Made by a program: the position numbers and the translations under genes. A DNA stretch of 64,000 bases from JAIUNP01 sp020161975. GTDB taxonomy: Bacteria > Pseudomonadota > Alphaproteobacteria > Rhizobiales > Beijerinckiaceae. The stretch is from assembly GCA_036745275.1 (NCBI GenBank), contig DAIOGK010000016.1:1-64000 (forward strand), given 5' to 3'. Numbering within the stretch: position 1 is the stretch's first letter; the number at the start of each line of letters is the position of its first letter. The notes under the pieces are model-generated. The model was not told where the DNA came from. It did no database searches and saw only the letters and a list, made by a program, of their open reading frames with translations. Of the stretch, positions 16,052 through 27,663 are shown in pieces.

Positions 16052-16747
16052 ATGACTGCGACAGACAATCAGAAATTGTTTTTCCGGGGCGACGGTGCGC
16101 CGGTTGAGTGGCGAATCAGCACTGGTCTGAGCCCCTATGTCGAGGCGGTCGCGACCATGGAGGCGCGCGCCGAAGCCATTCATAAGGGCGAGGCGCCGGA
16201 ACTCGTCTGGCTGGTGGAGCATCCGCCGCTTTATACGGCAGGCACCAGCGCGCGCGCTTCGGACCTTCTGAGCAACCGTTTCCCCGTGTTTGAAACGGGC
16301 AGGGGGGGCGAACACACCTATCATGGCCCCGGCCAGCGGGTTGCCTATCTGATGCTGGATCTTAACGCGCGTCGTCGTGATGTGCGGGCCTTCGTGGCAG
16401 CGCTGGAGGCTTGGGTGATTGGAGCGCTCGATCGCTTCAATGTACGCGGCGAGGTGCGCGAAGGGCGGGTCGGTGTCTGGGTGCGACGCCCGGAAAAGGC
16501 GGCGGATGCCGAGGACAAGATCGCTGCCATCGGCATTCGCGTGCGGCGCTGGGTGACATTCCACGGCATTTCTTTGAATGTGGAGCCGGATCTGACCCAT
16601 TTCGGTGGCATTGTGCCCTGCGGCATTGCCGATCCGCGCTATGGTGTCACCAGCCTCGTCGATCTCGGCCTGCCGGTGACGATGCCGGATGCGGATGTCG
16701 CCCTGCGTTCGGCCTTCGAGGAGATTTTCGGCCCGACGACGCGATGA
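16052..16747 (+). CDS. lipB: Lipoyl(octanoyl) transferase LipB
   Basis: 231 residues. It transfers the octanoyl group from octanoyl-ACP to lipoyl domains of 2-oxoacid dehydrogenases and GcvH, in the cytosol. Signatures are LVWLVEHPPLYTAGTSA, GGEHTYHGPGQRVAYLMLDL (octanoyl pocket), IAAIGIRVRRWVTFHGISLN containing the structural residues near the active-site Lys position, and THFGGIVPCGI with the catalytic Cys. The length is normal. It is monocistronic or co-transcribed with the GST gene 66 bp downstream. Confidence 0.93.
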   Translation: MTATDNQKLFFRGDGAPVEWRISTGLSPYVEAVATMEARAEAIHKGEAPELVWLVEHPPLYTAGTSARASDLLSNRFPVFETGRGGEHTYHGPGQRVAYLMLDLNARRRDVRAFVAALEAWVIGALDRFNVRGEVREGRVGVWVRRPEKAADAEDKIAAIGIRVRRWVTFHGISLNVEPDLTHFGGIVPCGIADPRYGVTSLVDLGLPVTMPDADVALRSAFEEIFGPTTR

Positions 16748-16813
16748 AGTCAGTTTGGGCTTTCCGCGCCGGTTACGTTGAATAAGATGACGCAAGATCA
16801 CAGGAGTGTCGGA

Positions 16814-17425
16814 ATGAAGTTGTTTTTTGCTGGTGCCTCGCCATTTGCGCGCAAGGTGATGGCGGTCGCCTATGAAACGGGGGTGGCAAATCGCTTGACG
16901 CTCGTCCCCACCACAGTCACCCCGGTGGCGAAGGACAAGCTGATTGCCCCCTATAACCCGGCCGGGAAAATTCCGACGCTGGTGACGGAAGCGGGCGAGG
17001 CGATCTATGACAGCCGCGTTATCTGCGAATATCTTGATGTGCTGGCCGGTGGCGGGCGCATGTTCCCCACGGGCGAGGGGCGCTGGAAGGCGCTGGTGCT
17101 GCAATCGCTCTGCGATGAGGCACTCGATTCGTGCCTGGCCGCCCGTTATGAAACCATGCTGCGTCCCGAAAACCTGCGCTGGCAGGATTGGATCAACGGC
17201 CATATGGGCAAGGTGCGCCAGGCGCTCGATACGCTTGAAAACGACTGGGTGCCCTATCTGAACAGCAATGTGAACATTGGCACGATCACGGCGTGCAGCC
17301 TTCTGGGCTATCTCGATCTCCGCTTCCCGGACGAGGACTGGCGCAGTGCTCGCCCGGCGATTGCCGTCTGGCACAAAGCCTATTCCCAGCGCCCGGCGAT
17401 GGCAAAGACCGTGCCGGTGGTCTGA
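16814..17425 (+). CDS. Glutathione S-transferase family protein
   Basis: 203 residues. The N-terminal thioredoxin-like domain (MKLFFAGASPFARKVMAVAY) has a candidate Ser in GASPFARKV and the cis-Pro glutathione motif GKIPTLVTEAGEAIYDSRVI. The helical C-terminal domain follows (KALVLQSLCDEALDSCLAAR). AGGAGTG lies 7 bp before ATG 16814; earlier in-frame starts (TTG 16778) lack such a site. Substrate is unknown. Confidence 0.88.
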   Translation: MKLFFAGASPFARKVMAVAYETGVANRLTLVPTTVTPVAKDKLIAPYNPAGKIPTLVTEAGEAIYDSRVICEYLDVLAGGGRMFPTGEGRWKALVLQSLCDEALDSCLAARYETMLRPENLRWQDWINGHMGKVRQALDTLENDWVPYLNSNVNIGTITACSLLGYLDLRFPDEDWRSARPAIAVWHKAYSQRPAMAKTVPVV

Positions 17426-17436
17426 TCGCGCCCTTC

Positions 17437-17457
17437 GCCGCCCCTTTTCGGGGCGGC
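17437..17457. terminator. GC hairpin between convergent genes
   Basis: GCCGCCCC (17437-17444) pairs with GGGGCGGC (17450-17457) over a TTTTC loop, between the stops of the GST gene and the convergent oxidoreductase. There is no T-tract, so termination efficiency is uncertain. Confidence 0.45.
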
Positions 17458-17479
17458 GCTGAAGCGTGAATTCACCCCG

Positions 17480-18535
17480 TCACAAGGCCGAGGCGATGCG
17501 CTGTGCAACGTCAATCCGCGCGCCGCTGACGGCAGCCTCGCTGACCGCCGCAGTGGCAATGAGGGTTTTCAGCCCGTCAGCAGCGGTTTGGAGCGAGTGC
17601 GCATGGCCGCGAATGACATCGGCGAAATGAGCAAGCTGCGCATCATAGGGGTTGATGGTCGCCGGGTGGAGTTCGCGTGCAAGCACCGGCGTGTTCCAAT
17701 TCGGCTCCCCGGCATGGGTCCAAAGCCGCATTTCCGGCCATTCCATCGCGCCCTTCGCGCCGATGAAACGGTAGCTCGACTGGCCTGAATAAGGAAACTC
17801 CGGCGCTTCGCCGAGGCCTTGCTCCATCGTCCAGGGGGAAACGCCGCTGTCGGTGATGAAGAAGGTGCCGAGCGCGCCATTGGCAAACTCAAGGCTGGCG
17901 CAGGCAGCATCCGGCACCTCAAAGCCGCGCTGGCGATGGGCGGACATGCCCGAAACGGTCACGATCTCGCCAAGCGTGAAGCGCAGGAAGTCGATCTCGT
18001 GAATGAGGTTGATCAGCAGTACGCCGCCGCCTTTCAGCTTGCGCCAGGGGCCAGCCTCATAATAGCTCGCAGGCTTGTAGGTGGCCCAGATGCCGCTGAC
18101 ACCGACGATGGCGCCGAGCAGTCCGGCTGCCAGCGCCTCACGAAACAACTGCACTTGCTGATGGTGGCGGCGATGATGGCCGACCAGCGTCTTGATGCCG
18201 CTTTTCTCGATCTCCGCCAGCAGCGCCTGCGCGCTTTCCACCGAGTCGGTCACTGGCTTTTCGATGATGCAGTGAATGCCGCGTCGGGCGCAATCAGTCG
18301 CGTTTTCGGCATGAAGTTGGTTTGGCGAGGCGATGATGACCGCCTGAGGCTTGGCCTCGTCCATCATCTCGCGGCTGTCGGCGAATACCGGAACACCGGG
18401 GTACAGCGCCGCCACGGCATCGCGGTTGACATCGGCGATCGCAACGAGCCGGAAATCGGGGCTCTTCAGAATGTGGGCGATGTGCTTCTTGCCGATCAGC
18501 CCGGCGCCGATCACCGCAATCGTCAATTGAGACAT
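17480..18535 (-). CDS. Gfo/Idh/MocA family oxidoreductase
   Basis: 351 residues. The N-terminal Rossmann fold has the dinucleotide-binding VIGAGLIGKKHIAHILKS, IADVN at the end of strand 2, VIIASPNQLHAEN and the family signature IIEKPVTDS with the catalytic-region Lys. The C-terminal alpha/beta domain includes KGGGVLLINLIHEIDFLRF with the conserved His-x2-Asp. Members oxidise or reduce sugars and inositols with NAD(P); the substrate is not evident and no sugar genes are adjacent. ATG 18535 is used. Confidence 0.88.
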   Translation of the reverse strand: MSQLTIAVIGAGLIGKKHIAHILKSPDFRLVAIADVNRDAVAALYPGVPVFADSREMMDEAKPQAVIIASPNQLHAENATDCARRGIHCIIEKPVTDSVESAQALLAEIEKSGIKTLVGHHRRHHQQVQLFREALAAGLLGAIVGVSGIWATYKPASYYEAGPWRKLKGGGVLLINLIHEIDFLRFTLGEIVTVSGMSAHRQRGFEVPDAACASLEFANGALGTFFITDSGVSPWTMEQGLGEAPEFPYSGQSSYRFIGAKGAMEWPEMRLWTHAGEPNWNTPVLARELHPATINPYDAQLAHFADVIRGHAHSLQTAADGLKTLIATAAVSEAAVSGARIDVAQRIASAL

Positions 18536-18753
18536 GGCATTTCCTCCGGCGCGATGGCGCCTCTTTCGTGAGTGGAAAGTTATTCCAGAAATCCCGGGGC
18601 TGTACAGACGAATATGTCGGCTTTTCGCAGCGGGAATCCTTCGATTCCATGCAGTGCGGCAGCAGCCTTCGGACGATCATCACAATGCCCCTTGCCCTTC
18701 GGGGCCGGGAAGGGTCTAAGGACGCATCCGTTTTTTGAGCCAAAAGCCCGACC

Positions 18754-20031
18754 ATGCACGACATCCGCTATATCCGAGACAACGCCGCCGCCTTTGATGC
18801 CGCTCTCGATGCGCGCGGGCTGGCGCCGCTCGCCGCCGAACTGATCGCGCTCGATGAAAAGCGCCGCGCTGCGATTGCGACCGCCGAAACAGCGCTTGCC
18901 CGCCGCAACGCCGCCTCGAAGGAAATCGGTCAGGCGATGGGGCAGAAGGACATGGCTCGCGCCGAGGCGCTGAAGGCCGAGGTCGCCGCGCTGAAGGACA
19001 ATATCGCCGCCGCCGAGGCCGAGCAGGGCCGGTCGCAAAAGGACCTCGACGACCGCCTCGCCATCATCCCCAACATGCCGCTGACCACCGTTCCGCGCGG
19101 CAAGGATGAGACGGACAATGTGGAGGTGCGCCGCTGGGGCACGCCGCGCGCATTGGATTTCGCACCGAAACAGCATTTCGAACTTGGCGAAGCCCTCGGC
19201 ATGATGGATTTCGACGCCGCGGGCCGCATGTCCGGTGCGCGTTTTGTGGTGCTGAAGGGCGCGCTGGCGCGACTTGAACGCGCGCTTGGCCAGTTCATGC
19301 TGAACCTCCACACCGGCGAACATGGCTATACTGAAATCCAGGCGCCGCTTCTGGTGAAGGACGAGGCGACCTATGGCGTTGGACAGTTGCCGAAGTTTTC
19401 CGAGGACATGTTCCGCACGGAAAATGGCTTCTGGCTTATCCCCACCTCGGAAGTGTCGATGACCAACCTCGTGATGGGACAGATCGTCGACGAGGCGGAG
19501 TTGCCCTATCGCTTCACCGGGCTCACGCCGTGCTTCCGCTCGGAGGCGGGCAGCGCGGGCCGCGATACGCGCGGCATGTTGCGCCAGCATCAGTTCAACA
19601 AGGTGGAGATGGTCTCGATCACCACGCCCGAACAGTCGCTGGACGAGCACGCCCGCATGACGCGCTGCGCCGAAACGGTGCTGGAGCGTCTGGGCGTTCC
19701 TTATCGCACCGTCGAACTCTGCACGGGCGACATGGGCTTTGCCAGCCAGCGCACCTATGACATCGAAGCCTGGCTGCCGGGGCAGGGCACCTATCGCGAG
19801 ATTTCATCCTGTTCGGTCTGCGGCGATTTCCAGGCCCGGCGCATGAATGCCCGCTCGAAGGCGAAGGATGCCAAGGGCACGCGCTTCGTGCATACGCTCA
19901 ACGGCTCGGGTGTAGCGGTGGGCCGGGCGCTGATCGCCGTGATGGAGAACTATCAGAACGCTGACGGTTCGATTTCCGTGCCGGAGGTGTTGCAACCATA
20001 TATGGGCGGAGTGACGCGAATCACGCGATAA
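18754..20031 (+). CDS. serS: Seryl-tRNA synthetase
   Basis: 425 residues. The N-terminal coiled-coil arm (residues ~30-105, RAEALKAEVAALKDNIAAAE) binds the tRNA-Ser long arm. The class II catalytic domain carries LVKDEATYGVGQLPKF, the serine-site TSEVSMTNLVMG, motif 2 (LTPCFRSEAGSAGRDTRGML, then RQHQFNKVEM) and motif 3 (NGSGVAVGRALIAVMENYQ). Six bases separate it from surE, and the order serS-surE-pcm is shared with other alphaproteobacteria. The ribosome site ahead of ATG 18754 is weak. Confidence 0.96.
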   Translation: MHDIRYIRDNAAAFDAALDARGLAPLAAELIALDEKRRAAIATAETALARRNAASKEIGQAMGQKDMARAEALKAEVAALKDNIAAAEAEQGRSQKDLDDRLAIIPNMPLTTVPRGKDETDNVEVRRWGTPRALDFAPKQHFELGEALGMMDFDAAGRMSGARFVVLKGALARLERALGQFMLNLHTGEHGYTEIQAPLLVKDEATYGVGQLPKFSEDMFRTENGFWLIPTSEVSMTNLVMGQIVDEAELPYRFTGLTPCFRSEAGSAGRDTRGMLRQHQFNKVEMVSITTPEQSLDEHARMTRCAETVLERLGVPYRTVELCTGDMGFASQRTYDIEAWLPGQGTYREISSCSVCGDFQARRMNARSKAKDAKGTRFVHTLNGSGVAVGRALIAVMENYQNADGSISVPEVLQPYMGGVTRITR

Positions 20032-20037
20032 GGGCTG

Positions 20038-20802
20038 ATGCGCATCCTCATCACCAATGACGACGGCATTCATGCCGAGGGGCTCGATAGCCTCGAACGA
20101 ATCGCCCGCAGCCTCAGCGACGACGTTTGGGTCTTCGCGCCCGAATCGGACCAGAGCGGCGTTGCCCATTCGCTGTCGCTCAACGATCCCCTGCGGCTTC
20201 GGCAGGCAGGCGAAAAGCGCTATGCCGTCAAAGGCACGCCCACCGATTGCGTGATCATGGGCGTGCGCCACATTCTGGCGGAGAAGCGGCCTGATCTCGT
20301 GCTTTCCGGTGTCAACAAGGGCCAGAACGTTGCCGAGGACGTGACCTATTCCGGCACCATCGCTGGCGCAATGGAAGGCACGCTGCTGGGCATTCCATCC
20401 ATCGCCGTGTCGCAGGCCTATCCCTTCGGCAACCGCGCCGGCATCCGTTATGACATCGCCGAGCGCTTCGGGCCGGACCTGATCCGCCGCATCCTCGCTG
20501 TGGGGATGCAGGATGGCGTACTGATCAACATCAACTTCCCCTCCGTCGAGCCGCATGAGGTGAAGGGGGTGAAGGTGACGGTGCAGGGCCGGCGCGACAC
20601 GCAGATCCTGCGGATCGATGCCCGGCACGACGGGCGCGGCCATCCCTACTTCTGGATCGGGTTCAATCCCGCGCGGCAGAACCCTGCGGAAGGCACTGAC
20701 CTTGCCGCGATGATGGCAGGCTATATCTCTGTGACGCCGCTCCGGCTCGACCTGACCGACATGCCGTCTGTCACCCGGCTGACGGAAGCGCTGGACCCAT
20801 GA
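20038..20802 (+). CDS. surE: 5'-nucleotidase SurE
   Basis: 254 residues. The metal site begins with ILITNDDGIHAEGL (Asp8-Asp9). VFAPESDQSGVAHSLSLNDP follows, with VKGTPTDCVIMGV, VLSGVNKGQNVAEDVTYSGT and IAGAMEGTLLGIPSIAVSQ completing the fold. SurE is a cytosolic metal-dependent nucleoside monophosphate phosphatase. It overlaps pcm by 4 bp, so the two are translationally coupled, as in many proteobacteria. Confidence 0.95.
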   Translation: MRILITNDDGIHAEGLDSLERIARSLSDDVWVFAPESDQSGVAHSLSLNDPLRLRQAGEKRYAVKGTPTDCVIMGVRHILAEKRPDLVLSGVNKGQNVAEDVTYSGTIAGAMEGTLLGIPSIAVSQAYPFGNRAGIRYDIAERFGPDLIRRILAVGMQDGVLININFPSVEPHEVKGVKVTVQGRRDTQILRIDARHDGRGHPYFWIGFNPARQNPAEGTDLAAMMAGYISVTPLRLDLTDMPSVTRLTEALDP

Positions 20803-21506
20803 GCGCGACCGGCGGCGCTTTCCGGGGGGCCTATCTGCCCGATCCGGTGCGTGAAGGCGCCGACGCTCCGGCGCCCGATATGGCGCTCGCCCAGTTCATT
20901 CTCGGTCTGCGCGCCAGCGGTGTGCGCGACAAGGATCTGCTGGTGTCGTTTGAAAAGGCGACGCGCGGCACCTTTCTCCCCCGCACCAATCCCTCGCTGC
21001 TTTATGCGTCCTATCCGTTACCGATCGAGTGCGGCGCCGAGGCGACGGCGCCTCAGGTGGTGGCAACGGTGCTCGCCGCCGCGAACCTGAAACCGGGGTT
21101 GCGTGTGCTCGAAATCGGCACCGGCTCGGGCTATCAGGCCGCCGTCATGGCGCGATACGGCTGCCAGGTCGTGACCATCGAGCGGTTCCACACGTTGCAT
21201 GTCAACGCGGCGCGGGCGATGCGCCGGCTGAACATCGTGAACGTGCGGCTGGAACACGGCGATGGGCGCGAAGGATTTGCCGATGCCGCGCCCTACGACC
21301 GCATCCTCATCAACGCCGGGGTGAAGGACGTGCCCGATGCGCTGATCGAGCAGCTTTCGCCCGGCGGTACGCTGGTGGTGCCGGTGCAAAGCGGGCGTGA
21401 GCAGCGCCTCTACGCCTTCGACGACACCGGCGATACTTTCCGCCAGCGCGATCTTGGCCGCTCCACCTTCCAGATGATCATGCCCGGGCGGGCGCTGGTG
21501 CTATAG
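20799..21506 (+). CDS. pcm: Protein-L-isoaspartate O-methyltransferase
   Basis: 235 residues. It repairs L-isoaspartyl residues by SAM-dependent methylation. Evidence is LVSFEKATRGTFLP, the SAM motif LRVLEIGTGSGYQAAVMARY, VVTIERFHTLHVNAARAMRR, HGDGREGFADAAPYDRILIN and the GGTLVVPVQSG strand. The N-terminus carries an extra ~25 residues relative to E. coli Pcm. The ATGA overlap with surE fixes the start. Confidence 0.92.
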   Translation: MSATGGAFRGAYLPDPVREGADAPAPDMALAQFILGLRASGVRDKDLLVSFEKATRGTFLPRTNPSLLYASYPLPIECGAEATAPQVVATVLAAANLKPGLRVLEIGTGSGYQAAVMARYGCQVVTIERFHTLHVNAARAMRRLNIVNVRLEHGDGREGFADAAPYDRILINAGVKDVPDALIEQLSPGGTLVVPVQSGREQRLYAFDDTGDTFRQRDLGRSTFQMIMPGRALVL

Positions 21507-21723
21507 CGTCAGGCCGCGAGCGGCAACGGTCGGGAAACAGTTGTTCTGGTGCCAGTGCTGAACCGGGGCGCGCCGTTTAACCCTTCATCAACCATGAAGG
21601 CGAAGGCATGGCGGAAATGGTCGATATTGTGATCGTGGTGAATCCGGCAAGCCGGGCATCAACCGTTTCGTAACCCCAACGTGGTCTTACTCTTTTTGGC
21701 TCAAGTCGAAAAGAGTGCGAGTA

Positions 21724-23172
21724 ATGCGTCAGCGTCAGAAAGACCTTCGGTCCCTCCCGGTTCTCAAGTTCGTCGGTGCGGCGTTGATTGCGGGCCTTAC
21801 CGGAGCATGCAGTTCCGATGTCATGCGGTTTTCGGATACCCCCTTTGCCAATCCGTTCGCGGGGCGGGCCGATACCACTACCACCGGCTCCATCAACGCG
21901 CCGTCCCAGAGCGTGCGCGCCTCTGCGTTGGGAATGCCCAAGGCGACGGCGTCCAGTTGGCAGCCGTTCCCCGGCAATGAAACCCCTGTTGTCAGTTCCG
22001 TCAGTCAGGTCGCGGCGGCCTCGCCCGTCACCGGCTCGGTGGCCGGTTGGACTGCTGCCGGCGGTACGCCGGTAATGATGCGCTCTGGCGATACGATCGA
22101 GGCGCTTTCGACCCGTTATGGTGTGCCGACCTCGGCGCTGCGCCAGATCAACGGCCTGTCAGGCAAGGCTCAGCCCGCCAGCGGCCAGCAACTGATTATT
22201 CCGGCCTACAACCCCACGTCCACCGCCAAAAAGGCCAGCACGCTCGCGACGCAGAAGGTGGCTGAGCAGTCGCCCCGTTATGAAGCACTGGCCCAGCCGG
22301 TGAAGGCCAAGGCCGAGGCCGCTTCCAAGCCGCGCTATCTGCCGCTGCCCAGCGAAACGAGCAACGACGACGAGGAAGACGATTCCAAGCCGGCGAAGGT
22401 CCTGAAGAAGGCTTCCACCAAGGCGAGCACAGCGAAGCGATCGGCCCACCCGGCCAAGATGCAGCCAGACGCGACCACCACTGCCGCCGTGAAGGCCATG
22501 AAGGCCAAGGCGCCGAAAAAGACGGCCGTTGACGATGACGAGGATGAAGCGCAGCCGATGCCGCGCAGCAGCAAGGCACCGGCCACCGGCGGGTTCAAGC
22601 CCGTGGAAAAGGCAAAGCCCGTCGCGGCGCTGAAGACCAAGGCCGCCAAGCCCGCCGATGATGACGACGAGGATGATGTGCCCGCCGCGCCGAAGGCGCC
22701 GGTGAAGGCTGCTGCCGCCAAGGCCGCCGAGCCCGTCCGCACTGCCAAGGTCGAAGCGCCGAAAGCGCACGAAACCGAGACGACAGGCTCGGTCTCCAGC
22801 CCTGAATTCCGCTGGCCCGCCCGTGGCCGCGTGATCCTCGGTTACGGTTCCAAGAGCCCGAGCGGCGCCAACGAAGGCATCAATATTGCGCTGCCGGAAG
22901 GCACGCCTGTGAAAGCTTCGGAAGGCGGCGTCGTTGCCTATGCCGGCGAGGAAATCCGCGGCTATGGCAAGATGGTGCTGATCCGTCACGCCAATGGTTA
23001 CGTCTCGGCCTATGCCCACAACGGTGATCTTGCCGTGAAGCGCGGCGAGACTGTGAAGCGCGGCCAGACCATCGCCAGATCCGGCCAGAGCGGCAATGTC
23101 ACCTCGCCGCAGTTGCACTTCGAGCTGCGCAAGGGCTCCGATCCGGTGGACCCGACCCGTTTCCTCGAATGA
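21724..23172 (+). CDS. nlpD: NlpD-like LysM/LytM lipoprotein with degenerate peptidase site
   Basis: 482 residues. A signal ending in the lipobox LTGACSS predicts an outer-membrane lipoprotein. A LysM domain (VMMRSGDTIEALSTRYGVPT, ~residues 118-162) binds glycan. Residues ~215-350 are low-complexity, alternating Lys/Ala-rich and Asp/Glu clusters. The C-terminal LytM/M23 domain (~355-480) contains ANEGINIALPEGTPVKASEG, VSAYAHNGDLAVKRGETVKR and SPQLHFELRKG. Active M23 enzymes have H-x-GID and H-x-H ligands; here these read NEGIN and QLH, so catalysis is improbable. As in E. coli NlpD/EnvC it likely activates cell-division amidases. The surE-pcm-nlpD order supports the name. ATG 21724 is used; GTG 21715 is possible. 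Confidence 0.87.
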   Translation: MRQRQKDLRSLPVLKFVGAALIAGLTGACSSDVMRFSDTPFANPFAGRADTTTTGSINAPSQSVRASALGMPKATASSWQPFPGNETPVVSSVSQVAAASPVTGSVAGWTAAGGTPVMMRSGDTIEALSTRYGVPTSALRQINGLSGKAQPASGQQLIIPAYNPTSTAKKASTLATQKVAEQSPRYEALAQPVKAKAEAASKPRYLPLPSETSNDDEEDDSKPAKVLKKASTKASTAKRSAHPAKMQPDATTTAAVKAMKAKAPKKTAVDDDEDEAQPMPRSSKAPATGGFKPVEKAKPVAALKTKAAKPADDDDEDDVPAAPKAPVKAAAAKAAEPVRTAKVEAPKAHETETTGSVSSPEFRWPARGRVILGYGSKSPSGANEGINIALPEGTPVKASEGGVVAYAGEEIRGYGKMVLIRHANGYVSAYAHNGDLAVKRGETVKRGQTIARSGQSGNVTSPQLHFELRKGSDPVDPTRFLE

Positions 23173-23230
23173 TTGACCTCCTTCGAGTTGCTTCCGGCCA
23201 ACGCGAGACCCGGCCGGGCGCAAGGCAAGT

Positions 23231-23263
23231 GGCGGCGGAGCGATCCGCCGCCACAGCTTTTTC
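23231..23263 (+). terminator. Rho-independent terminator after nlpD
   Basis: A 9-bp stem GGCGGCGGA/TCCGCCGCC with loop GCGA (23231-23252) is followed by ACAGCTTTTT. Confidence 0.75.
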
Positions 23264-23272
23264 CAGAGCCGC

Positions 23273-23300
23273 TTGCCCCGTTGGCGTTTCTCGTCTATAG
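23273..23300 (+). promoter_or_regulatory. Putative rpmE promoter
   Basis: TTGCCC (23273-23278) and CTATAG (23295-23300) are spaced 16 bp, directly after the nlpD terminator and about 66 bp ahead of the rpmE start. Confidence 0.45.
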
Positions 23301-23366
23301 GCGGCGCTTCAAACCATTGCATTGATCGGATCAGGCGCAGCGCCGGCCCGATTGCCGGAGATAGCC

Positions 23367-23597
23367 ATGAAGGCCGAGACGCATCCCGACTACCACTTCA
23401 TCAAGGTCGTCATGACGGACGGGACCGAGTATGTGACCCGTTCGACCTATGGCAAGGCCGGTGACAAGCTGAACCTTGACATTGATCCCAAGACGCATCC
23501 GGCCTGGACCGGCGGCTCGCAGACGCTGCTCGACCGCGGTGGGCGCCTGTCGAAGTTCAACTCGCGCTTTGCGGGCCTCACCTTCGGTAAGAAGTAA
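23367..23597 (+). CDS. rpmE: 50S ribosomal protein L31, zinc-independent type
   Basis: 76 residues. MKAETHPDYHFIKVVMTDGT, then LDIDPKTHPAWTGGSQTLLD and RGGRLSKFNSRFAGL match bL31. The four zinc-binding cysteines of the C+ type are replaced (Met/Asp in the first pair, Asp/Lys in the second), so this is the C- form. ATG 23367 is preceded by GCCGGAGATAG, a usable ribosome site. Confidence 0.95.
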   Translation: MKAETHPDYHFIKVVMTDGTEYVTRSTYGKAGDKLNLDIDPKTHPAWTGGSQTLLDRGGRLSKFNSRFAGLTFGKK

Positions 23598-23625
23598 GCG
23601 CTTCGGCCAGATCAAAAATAAAAAG

Positions 23626-23657
23626 ACCGGCTGTCGTGAGACAGCCGGTTTTCTTTT
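23626..23657 (+). terminator. rpmE terminator, probably bidirectional
   Basis: The stem ACCGGCTGTC/GACAGCCGGT (23626-23649, loop GTGA) is followed by TTTCTTTT on the plus strand. The A-rich run at 23613-23624 gives a T-rich tail on the minus strand for the convergent gene. Confidence 0.85.
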
Positions 23658-23728
23658 GGGTGTCGCGTCGGCCAGAAAAATGGCCGGCATCGCTGCCGGC
23701 CAAGGTCATCAGGACGAATTGTTTTCTG

Positions 23729-24340
23729 TCACTTGGTGCCGTCGGAATCCTTTCGCGGCAACGCAGTTTCGCCAACACGCCAACGCTGCGGTGCCAGGAA
23801 GACACGGGTGCGGCGCTCGGCCTCGAAATCCAGCGGCGGACGGTTATTGTCGATGAACTTTCCGATCTGGTCCTGGAAGCTCTCGCCGTCCCGCCACAGC
23901 CCGACGTTGTAGAACGTCGTCACGCCCGGCTTGTCGATCGGACCGGCCCAGTTGATCCAGGGCCACTTGTCCTTGCTGTCCACTGTGGACAGAAACTCGG
24001 CAATCAGCCCATCGCGATTCGGAATGGTCGAGCGGGTCGCCCAGTAGTCGATGAACTCCTGCTCGCGGCCCTTCTTGATCTTCCATTCCACGACCACGGT
24101 GCGCATGGTCGAGCCATCGGCGGCCTTGATCGGCGCGACGACAGCGGCGGGCTTTGCGGTGGTGGGCGCTGCGGTTACGGCAGGGGCCTTGACCGGTGCT
24201 GCGGTTGCAGCGGGGGCGGCGTGGTGTCGGATCATGGGCGCCCGCGGCTCGTCTGCCCGGGCGAATGTTGCACCGAGAAGGCTCACGCCAAGAATTGCGG
24301 CAGTCAAAACCGGCCGCGCGGCATACTTTGCTGCACGCAT
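23729..24340 (-). CDS. Periplasmic protein of unknown function with an ABM-like fold
   Basis: 203 residues. A Sec signal (VLTAAILGVSLLGATFARA) is followed by an Ala/Pro-rich linker of ~40 residues (APAATAAPVKAPAVTAAPTT). The rest (~75-203) starts MRTVVVEWKIKKGREQEFID, like the first strand and helix of dimeric alpha-beta barrel (antibiotic biosynthesis monooxygenase-type) proteins, and is rich in aromatic residues (DKWPWINWAGPIDKPGVTTF). I do not recognise a specific function. The gene is monocistronic, convergent with rpmE, and separated by 280 bp from uvrA on the same strand. Confidence 0.65.
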   Translation of the reverse strand: MRAAKYAARPVLTAAILGVSLLGATFARADEPRAPMIRHHAAPAATAAPVKAPAVTAAPTTAKPAAVVAPIKAADGSTMRTVVVEWKIKKGREQEFIDYWATRSTIPNRDGLIAEFLSTVDSKDKWPWINWAGPIDKPGVTTFYNVGLWRDGESFQDQIGKFIDNNRPPLDFEAERRTRVFLAPQRWRVGETALPRKDSDGTK

Positions 24341-24620
24341 TGTTAAACTCCTGAATACTCGACAACGTGGAGCTGTTGTCTGAACTTCAGGTGTTCAAAA
24401 ATGGGACAATAATGCAAACCAATTGGTCATTAATCATTAACGATACTGGTTAAGAGGGGGCGGGAATACAGAGCAAGAAAAAACTGTCGCCAACCCCACA
24501 AGCCAGCGCCGGGGCGGCAAGCCGGCCCCCGCCGCTCTCTCATTGTCGAACGTCAAAACCTGCGGCCAGGAGGGCCCCAGGATGCGCCCGATGGCTCTCC
24601 GGAAAGGCAGAGGCGCCCCG

Positions 24621-27566
<2,946 letters not shown>

Positions 27567-27634
27567 TCTCTTTCCTGCCTGAGCCGTCCTCATAGCGGTT
27601 CAGCGAGACTTCCGCACCTCGATCTTGCGGAACA

Positions 27635-27663
27635 GATATAAGCTGACTCAAAAGAAAGAACAA
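27635..27663 (-). promoter_or_regulatory. uvrA promoter
   Basis: On the minus strand TTGTTC (27663-27658) and TATATC (27640-27635) are 17 bp apart; transcription should begin near 27628, about 60 bp before the uvrA ATG. The -35 coincides with half of the LexA box at 27658-27672. Confidence 0.55.

Noticed and set aside
18650..18753. G/C hairpins followed by six T before serS, considered as an attenuator
   Set aside because: The stems are short and overlapping, no leader peptide rich in Ser codons is visible, and T-box control is not expected in this group.
22360..22700. Repetitive GATGAC/GAGGAT-like DNA in nlpD, considered as a DNA repeat
   Set aside because: It is codon-level low complexity encoding Asp/Glu and Lys/Ala tracts, with no constant repeat unit.
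24341..24620. Possible small gene upstream of the periplasmic ABM-like protein
   Set aside because: The only frames overlap the 3' end of uvrA in antisense and have no ribosome site; the stretch is better explained as the promoter region of the 23729-24340 gene.
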